NCBI GenBank assembly: GCA_011109175.1
Contig: RDEW01000076.1
Span: forward strand, 62,001 to 126,000
Direction: 5' to 3'
DNA: 64,000 bases
DNA from: Dicyema japonicum
Lineage: Eukaryota; Dicyemida; Rhombozoa; Dicyemidae
Positions within the stretch are counted from its first letter, which is position 1, and every line of letters starts with the position of its first letter. The translations under genes and the position numbers were made by a program. Below, piece after piece: positions 57,491-64,000 of this stretch. The notes beneath the pieces were generated by a model that saw nothing but the letters and a program-made list of their open reading frames with translations, ran no database searches and had not been told where the DNA came from.

Positions 57491-58697
57491 CTAAAATCCA
57501 AAATAATCACAAAATAATTTAAGACCGAAAATATTAATTTGATTTCGTTCAATAATAAATAATTTTTATATTATTTTTAAAATTTTAGATGCGAAGATGA
57601 AAAATGACATTTTTTAAAAGAAATACTATTGTTTGCCCTAATAATGACCTAAAGGGATTTTAAAACCTGGACAATTTGCAGTCATAAACAAATTTTTATT
57701 AAAGACACAAGGTGAACAAATGGTCAAACAGTGGCCTTGCAGACTATGAGATCAGTGGCTAACGATTGGAAACAGTTGAAAAGAATGACATTTAATATGT
57801 GTCGTGGACTGCAGAAATAGATACTGGGTTTCCGTGAACCGATGCGCCTGTGGAAAAAAAGTTACACGTTACAGTCGTCAATTACTTTAAAACTTTGTCA
57901 AGTATGAACTCACCATAGTTTTGACAAATTCTAACTCATCTTTCTTTTAGAAATCAACATGTCGAAAAATCTCACAGATTAAATGTCTAGAAAATATCGT
58001 TAAAGCACAAAAATCACGAAATACCGTGCAATAAATATAATTTTCGACATTTCATATTGAATTTATGAGGACTATGAAGCAAAGTATAGGAATTTGCCCC
58101 CTACTCGCCTGTAGGAAAGTTGTCCCTTAGTAGTGTCTACGTGGTTAAAAGAATTTTGTAATATTTTGGATTTAAAATTCATATTAATCAAATCAGAGAA
58201 CGACACAAGAAAACTAATCAAAAATGTGTAACAAAATGATATTTTTAGTTTTGTTAAATCCAAAAAATACCCATTACACCCCGTTTACACAGTCAACAAA
58301 AATACTCCCAAACACATTCTTTCAATGAGATTTCTCCAAATTCCACTTCCATGGATTCTCCAATCAACCATTTTTTGACTCCCATGTGCATGGTTTCCAA
58401 CATTTTCTGTGAAATAGAGTTTGGTAGTTACACGAGGACTTACATTTTCTACAACTCCCAGGTGTATTCCGACCTTCTTATACTTTCTCCACAATAGAAG
58501 ATTTTTTTCTGAAGGACAGAAGTAAGTAAATTTTATCTATGTTAAGAACTATTTTGAATCTGTGAAAACATGTAAATCAGAGACCAAAAATCCAAGTCCC
58601 ACAATTTGTGGCCACTGCGCGTTTAAAAAACATTATAAAACCTCTCGGAAAAAATTCCGTTTGTTCTAATATACTCCAGGAGATTTTAGGTGGTGAT
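57491..58697. other. no recognisable gene; possible host exons on minus strand
   Basis: On the minus strand, 58494-58285 can be read with a 37-nt GT...AG interval into 'KMLETMHMGVKKWLIGESME', which looks like protein, but no family or complete frame emerges. 58263-58072 (minus) has one hydrophobic segment. The remainder is AT-rich. Confidence 0.25.
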
Positions 58698-58768
58698 CGA
58701 TCACGTGATCGCACGATCAAATTTCCCCGTTCCATCTTTAATGCAAATTTCCCCGTTCCATCTTTACC
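58698..58768. repeat. 14-bp perfect palindrome next to a 25-bp tandem repeat
   Basis: CGATCACGTGATCG at 58698-58711 is a perfect palindrome centred on CACGTG. At 58719-58768, AAATTTCCCCGTTCCATCTT occurs twice with a 25-bp period. Confidence 0.8.
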
Positions 58769-58829
58769 GGTCAAGCATTCAAATCTCCACTGATAAATGA
58801 GTCAATGTATCCTTCAATGGGAGGTAGAG

Positions 58830-59340
58830 TGCGCTTAATGGGAGTAGGTATCACCAATGGAGATGACTGAGTTCAGTTTCTCCTCGCATTTCAGTTGGAT
58901 AACAAGTTCCGAGACCACCCATACAAGACTCACTTGGCTGTAAAGATGCCGATGGACTGCGAATCCAAGTCCATAGTCTCTTGAAGATAGCAAACATTGT
59001 TCGCATAACTTATAAGATCGTTCCATTATAACTTTTTGGCATTGGATTTGAGATCTCTGGTGTTGAGGGTTTCAAAGGAGAGTGGAAAACGAGTAAGCAT
59101 TATGAAAAAAAGACATTTTTTAGGGAGTTGAATATTATAAGCAATTACGCCGTCATAGAACGTGACAAGGCATGTGGAACACAGAAAATCAAACTAATAG
59201 ATAACTTATATCTCTGACAACTCTACCATTACCCACAGCCTGTCGACGTCCCCTGTCCTTAAGATGTTTCCCGAATTCCTTGGGGTCTTCATCAAGGATG
59301 GTTAGTAGGGTTGTCCTCCATGGAAACGCGGAACTTCAAG
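58830..59340 (-). mobile_element. RTE-like LINE pieces: C-terminal tail next to endonuclease start
   Basis: 59330-59225 (minus) reads 'RTTLLTILDEDPKEFGKHLK', the C-terminal tail. Further downstream on the same strand, 59026-58835 reads 'LLSSRDYGLGFAVHRHLYSQ', the endonuclease start (compare 'RHYGLGFAVHRDLYDRV' at 50160). The order tail-then-start means two insertions head to tail, or a rearrangement. Confidence 0.65.
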
Positions 59341-59501
59341 AAAAAAGTAATCCTCCAGGGCCATTTCCCAGGTCTAGATGAAATATGTCCCAGGATCTCG
59401 TAGGAAATCACTGTAGCCCTCGTTCTCTTATATTTGAATATCAAACCAATATTTATACAAAAGACCAGTGATAAAAGTAAAAATGAAAAATGTCAAAAAT
59501 A

Positions 59502-61756
59502 TTATAATGCGTCATTAGCAGTAATAGCCGAAATTGAGGGATTAGCATATATTTTCTCCCCCATTTCCTCAAGTAAAGCTTCTCTATATTCATCAAATTC
59601 ATAATCGAGTCCGACAATATTCTGATTCTCAATTAGTGAAAGCACACAATTTGTGTCTCTACCAAGTCTCTCATCGTGAATCACTATAATGACTCCCCCT
59701 TCATAGTTATTTAAAGCCAATGAAAGGGCGTCGATTGATTCAATGTCCAGGTTATTGGTACGTCCAGGATCATCACATGAGGACGTCTACAAGACAGATC
59801 CGCCAATGCCACACGGGACTTTTGACCTCCTGAAAGGTCCCCTATAGGTATCACGTGAGCATAAGAGACTAGTCCAAAACTTCCCAAGAGTTTCCTAGGA
59901 TAGTCCATGTCATAATTTTTCTGAAGATATTCGGCGGCAGTGAGATCATAGGGAAGCTGATCCCCCGAATGTTGGTCGTACTTGCTTATTCTCTTCAATT
60001 TAATATATCAAGGTACCAAATGTCGATTCCATTGCACTTCTCCATCAATCTAAATGTCACCCACGTGTCTACCGGTTCCAATTCTCCACTCAATAGCTTC
60101 AGAAACGTCGTCTTTCCAACTCCATTAGGACCCACTATGGCAACTAGAATTACTTCCACCACAAACCACGTGACGACATCTCAATCCCAAAATTCACGTT
60201 TTTGAACAAATATTTGTCTTTCACATACCCAAATTTCCCATCTTCTACTATTTACCACCAAAAACCAAAAATTCCAAGAATTGGTGGGTCAATCATTGGT
60301 GGCGAGGGAAACGTGAACTTAACTTTGTACTCAATCGGCTTCTGGATGAGTTCCTTCTTATCTTCCTCCTCAACCACAAAAGCCTTCTTCCCCACCTTCT
60401 CCTTCTTCCTGCCCATCATCTTCTTCTGAACGTGTTCCTATGGTCAGATAAGCTATTACAGCTTCCTTTGTGGACTTGCCCGCTGCCTTCATCGTCTTTA
60501 TCCTCTTCTCCTGCAGTTCGTATGACTTTAGCTGGTCCTGTCGTTTTTTTAACTCCATCCGCTTGAAGTTGGCTGGAATTAAAGGGACCGTACTGTAGTT
60601 AGTCCTGTAATAGATCAACTTCTTTTGGTAGAGATGAATAATGTCTGTACAAACATTGTCAAGGAAACTCTGATCGTGAGATACTATTAACAACGTCTTC
60701 TTCCAGTTTATGAGATAACTAAAATGAGAGGACCTCAAACTTGTCCAGCCAGATCACTGCGTTCAAGTCAAGATGGTTAGTGGGCTCGTCCAACAACAGA
60801 AGAGTTGGCTCCATGAACAGGGCTCTGCAATTACTGATAGACTACCTTGCAAGGGATATCCTCATTCTCCATCCACCAGAAAAGTTCTTCGTTGACCTCG
60901 TGGTCATCTCCTTCGTAAATCCAAGTCCTGAAAGGATCCTCAATGCCTTGGCTTCTGCTGAAAATGCCCCACGTGCATTCAACTCCTCGTGGATCTGAAC
61001 TCACTATGATCAATACGGAAGCCATCTCCAAGTGAGCGTCTCGTTGTCCGAATCATCCTCCAACTCCTTCAACCTCTTGTTAAGCTGGGTCACTTCCTTA
61101 TCGGCATTTAACACAAACTCCAGACAGCCAATGTCTCCAACCTGTACTTCTATGAATATTCATGTGGTATGACCTTGTTCACAGTAGATAACATCCATGC
61201 CCTCAGGGATCTTTAGCTTCCTCTCAACCACGTGTCTCAAAAGTGTGGTCTTTCCATGCCTTTTATATACCAAAGATATTACCCATTAGGACCAACAAGA
61301 CCATATTTCCGTCCTCCAGATATCAGCAAAGAGGCATTATGGAACAAACACTTCCACGTGCATCGATAGAGAAGTTTTCAATGTGAATATCATTGGACAT
61401 CGCCGGGACATTCCCTGCCTTCCTAGACGTGCTCTGACTCACAGTAAAGTTTACGAGGACTTCATCTTCCTCATTCACTTTGGTGTTAGATATCTCAGCC
61501 AGTTGTTTTTCATATAACTTCTGTCTTTCTAACTTCTTTTGCTCTTTCCTGCTAATAGAAGGCTGAGATACTATAGTCTCGTTGTTTTGATTTTTTTGGT
61601 TATCAGAGGAATTTTGTTCATTTAAGTTTATTTTATTAAACTCAGACTTTCCAATAGATGAATCTGACTCATTTAACTCGACATCTGGTGATTTTTTGCT
61701 TGTTTTTTCTGTCTCGTTGTTTGCAACTTTGTATTTGGCTTTCTTTTTGTTCCCAT
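59502..61756 (-). CDS. ABCF1: ABC-F ATPase, ABCF1/eIF2-associated translation factor
   Basis: Soluble twin-cassette ATPase that works with ribosomes and eIF2. A lysine-rich N-terminus ('[19 protein letters not shown]') precedes ABC1: Walker A '[15 protein letters not shown]' (across a 23-nt intron), signature '[14 protein letters not shown]', Walker B '[15 protein letters not shown]', switch '[19 protein letters not shown]'. The linker helix '[19 protein letters not shown]' and ABC2 follow: '[15 protein letters not shown]', '[19 protein letters not shown]', signature '[14 protein letters not shown]', and '[12 protein letters not shown]'. The text is ABCF1-type rather than ABCF2/GCN20. Eleven introns of 21-24 nt. 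Four lesions break the frame: one base each at the start (CCC, 61751-61754), near 61349-61360 and near 61026-61036, and four bases at about 59755-59765 in the second Walker B. Restoring 7 bases gives exactly 670 codons plus stop, so the gene is probably intact in life. Confidence 0.93.
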
Positions 61757-62209
61757 TAAACGATCACACGTCAAAAAACACGAGATTTAAATTCGATTAT
61801 AATTAAATCTATTTAAAAAAAACATCATATATAATAGAATAAACATCCTACAATGTTTAATCAAATTTTTGAATTTATTATAATATCCATCTTCTTATTT
61901 TTGTGGGCGACTTTTCGCTAGATCACTCATTTACAGACTACATCATATGCTGCTCAGAAGAAAAATAGTTCCTAAGGTTTTCGAATTGTTCGTTGTTAAA
62001 TGCTTACTGATGACGACGTCACTCGTCAAGCCAATGCCCCGTAGATGTGTGGAACCTTCAGCCGGAGTATACAGAGATTCGGACAAGGGGTCATCAGGCC
62101 TTTTGCTCGGTCTATTGTATCTCCTGGCATTATGTCTAAAGCACTTGTAGTTAGATAATACCAGAGCGTAATCATGTATTATAAATATCAAATTTATAAT
62201 ATTAATTGA
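61757..62209. other. divergent intergenic region between ABCF1 and the bHLH gene
   Basis: About 450 bp, AT-rich at both ends. The two genes are transcribed away from each other, so both promoters should lie here. The middle (61943-62191) has an open stretch on each strand, without a recognisable domain. No TATA box or other motif is convincing. Confidence 0.35.
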
Positions 62210-63335
62210 ATGCCTTTTAGTAATGAGGAGAGTCAGGAGGGTACTGAGGAGTTAAGCATAATCTCAACTATTAGGAAGCCATGGCCAAATTATAACATTG
62301 AGGATTTTCGTGAATTAGATGAAAACTTGTGGGATATCTGTATCGCTAGAGACGGTCATTTATTAAATAATTTTTTGAAAAATGAGGATATTGATGATTT
62401 TTTACCTGTTTTATCTCCTCCTATCTGTGATAAAGGCTATTTTACTTTCTAATAAAATAGAATCCTTAAGTTTATTGGCTGAGAGCGGAGATAATTTGTC
62501 ATTTGGTCGACCAGCCAAATTATTCTTTCCAGGTTGTTTTACTTGCAATAATAAACTCAGATTTATTAACAACCGATGATAGCAGTGATCTGTTGTCAAC
62601 CTTATCCAACTATTACTGTCATCCAGGTTATTTCCACCCATAAACTCATAGAATTTGTGATGATCAACAATCAAACTGATCTTTGTACCACAGGTTGTAG
62701 TCAAACATATAGTAGACGTAAATACTATAGACATTGACTTGGAGAAGATCTACACTCAAGCTGATCTTAGTTGTACCACAGGTTGTAATCAAACACATGG
62801 TAGACGCAAACACTATCGATGTTGAAAATATTCCCAATTTTTATACGAGTCCTCTGCATTATCCCACATTCGAAACAGACTTCTTAAATTATGAACCTTT
62901 AAATTATAAAGGTTTTGATTTGGGACCTTCAAATAATGAACCTTTTGATTCGGAACCTTCAAATTTTGAGCCGTTAAATTTTGAACCTTTAAAGTTGGAA
63001 CCTGAACCTCCGATTCAGCACAATGTGCTGAAGGAAGTGCAGGAAGAATATAGATTTGCAAAAGGCGGTATTTGTAATTTAATTTAAAAGGCAATCAAAA
63101 AGACCGCGTAAAAACTAAATTGTTTGCTATTTTGTTTGATAAATTCAAGGAATGCATTCCTGAGGCAAAAGTATATACAAAGCCAACAAGACAGATGGTT
63201 ATCGACGAAGCCATCAAATACATATCATTATTACGCACTGATGTAGAAAATGAGAAAAGTAACGTAGAACACGTGGTCGATAACCTCAAAGAACAAGCCA
63301 AGAAAATCATTAACTTAGCTGCACATAGATTTTAA
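62210..63335 (+). CDS. basic helix-loop-helix transcription factor
   Basis: Nuclear DNA-binding protein. Seven exons, all introns in phase 1: 25 nt (62436-62460, GC...AG), 28 nt (62533-62560), 25 nt (62627-62651), 22 nt (62694-62715), 22 nt (62782-62803), 23 nt (63068-63090). Removing them leaves exactly 327 codons including stop. The C-terminal bHLH reads 'GNQKDRVKTKLFAILFDKFK' (basic region and helix 1), 'ECIPEAKVYTKPTRQMV' (loop) and 'IDEAIKYISLLR' (helix 2); the basic region keeps a KDR in the ERxR position but lacks the Glu-Arg pair usual for E-box contact. A heptad-like tail follows to residue 326. The N-terminal half is acidic, with a run of 'EPLNFEPL'-type repeats (62890-63020), as in an activation domain. 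Exons 4 and 5 are a tandem duplication. I cannot place it in a named bHLH group. Confidence 0.85.
62676..62829 (+). repeat. 88-bp exon-plus-intron tandem duplication inside the bHLH gene
   Basis: Copy 1 (from 62676) and copy 2 (from 62761) share CTGATCTT...GTACCACAG, then a 22-nt intron (62694-62715 and 62782-62803, 19 of 22 identical), then 'GACG(T/C)AAA(T/C)ACTAT(A/C)GA(C/T)'. Intron starts are 88 bp apart. At protein level: 'TDLCTTDVNTIDID' and 'ADLSCTTDANTIDVE'. The frame is kept in both copies. Confidence 0.85.
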
Positions 63336-64000
63336 TCTTTAAAATTATTTGACAAAGGTTTTTTAAGCTCAAAACATATTTGTTTACCCCCGCTCCCTTC
63401 AAATCAAGGTAGCAGGCGGGTAACCGGAAAGTAGCTGCAAAAGGGATGAGACCTGGTGATCGTCAGAAATTGAAGGCGGACCAGAAAGAAATGAGTATTC
63501 GCTTTATCTCCGAAAGAAAGACCTTGACACCATTAAAATCAAATTTTCTTCTTAAAAAATTAAGCTGACAACAGCGAGAATACCGATAAATATCCCAACG
63601 TTGAGTAGTCATATAGGAGCCCCTAATATTAAAGACAACCCAACCAGATGTCGATGGGCATTACTCATGAGTCTTAAAATATTATATAAAATGATTAACG
63701 ATATCTACTTCAGTCTGGTGTATGTGTCTCCTCCATCTTGTATACACCCCCCATTTAGAGCAATAGTAATGCGTATATGCGGATTCTGTTGTGATCATTG
63801 ATAAACCAAATTGAGAATTTGGCCCGTTATCTCTTAGACAAATTCCATGAAAATCGAAGCTACCCAGGTTTCTAAGATTACGGAACAATTGACTTTTGGA
63901 AAATCCCAGTCTCCGCTACCTCTGGAATCTTTAATACTTAAGAACTGAAAAACGTGCCGTTGTGACTACGAGGGATCAGTTATACGGCCGATGAGTGTTT
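63336..64000. other. no recognisable gene
   Basis: Downstream of the bHLH stop. Short open stretches occur on both strands (for example 63682-63888 on minus), but none has a domain. No repeat or RNA gene recognised before the window ends. Confidence 0.3.

Noticed and set aside
1-64000. CRISPR array, rRNA genes, bacterial operon features
   Set aside because: No regularly spaced repeats, rRNA core sequence or Shine-Dalgarno-led operons; the sequence is eukaryotic nuclear DNA.

Overview
The window is AT-rich animal nuclear DNA. Eight genes of clear metazoan or eukaryotic families can be read end to end, but only after removing many introns of about 20-29 nt (GT...AG, mostly 21-26 nt). In the four genes with clean frames (SRPRA, NDUFA13, SPAG8, the bHLH gene), subtracting the predicted introns leaves an exact multiple of three. 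Introns this short, an animal gene set (voltage-gated Ca channel, class C GPCR, bHLH, cilium protein) and heavy retrotransposon load fit a dicyemid mesozoan best; another miniaturised animal is possible. The assignment is inference from intron size and gene content, not from a marker gene.

Layout. 1-8.4 kb: decayed retrotransposons (an APE-type LINE, an RTE-like LINE, a fragment of a second LINE class), a 477-bp terminal-inverted-repeat MITE and a dispersed repeat. 8.4-9.0 kb: SPAG8 (+), a cilium microtubule-inner protein. 9-10.7 kb: hAT and RTE remnants. 10.8-16.3 kb: a complete L-type Cav1 alpha-1 gene (+). 16.5-19.4 kb: a LINE with a PHD-type finger and a PD-(D/E)xK-like nuclease, delimited by a 12-bp target-site duplication. 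19.5-22.7 kb: integrase and LINE debris. 22.9-25.4 kb: COG4 (-). 25.5-36 kb: nested transposons. 36.2-36.55 kb: a 95-aa Emi1/FBXO5-like protein (-) with a KEN box, a zinc-binding region and an E2F-type site just upstream. 40.2-42.5 kb: a 58-codon putative gene (+) converging on SRPRA (-). 47.3-47.8 kb: NDUFA13 (+). 48.8-53.5 kb: RTE LINE and an integrase element disrupted by an IS630/Tc1-type transposase. 53.8-56.2 kb: class C GPCR (+). 59.5-61.8 kb: ABCF1 (-). 62.2-63.3 kb: bHLH factor (+) with an internal exon-plus-intron tandem duplication.

The genes are unrelated in function: housekeeping (SRPRA for ER targeting, COG4 for Golgi tethering, ABCF1 for translation, NDUFA13 for complex I), signalling (Cav1, class C GPCR), cilia (SPAG8), cell cycle (Emi1-like) and transcription (bHLH). 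They are compact islands in a sea of mostly dead mobile elements. Several genes carry a one-base loss inside a short homopolymer whose restoration gives a full-length frame. That pattern looks like residual long-read error rather than pseudogenisation; ABCF1 also carries a 4-base loss in its second Walker B motif that is harder to dismiss.
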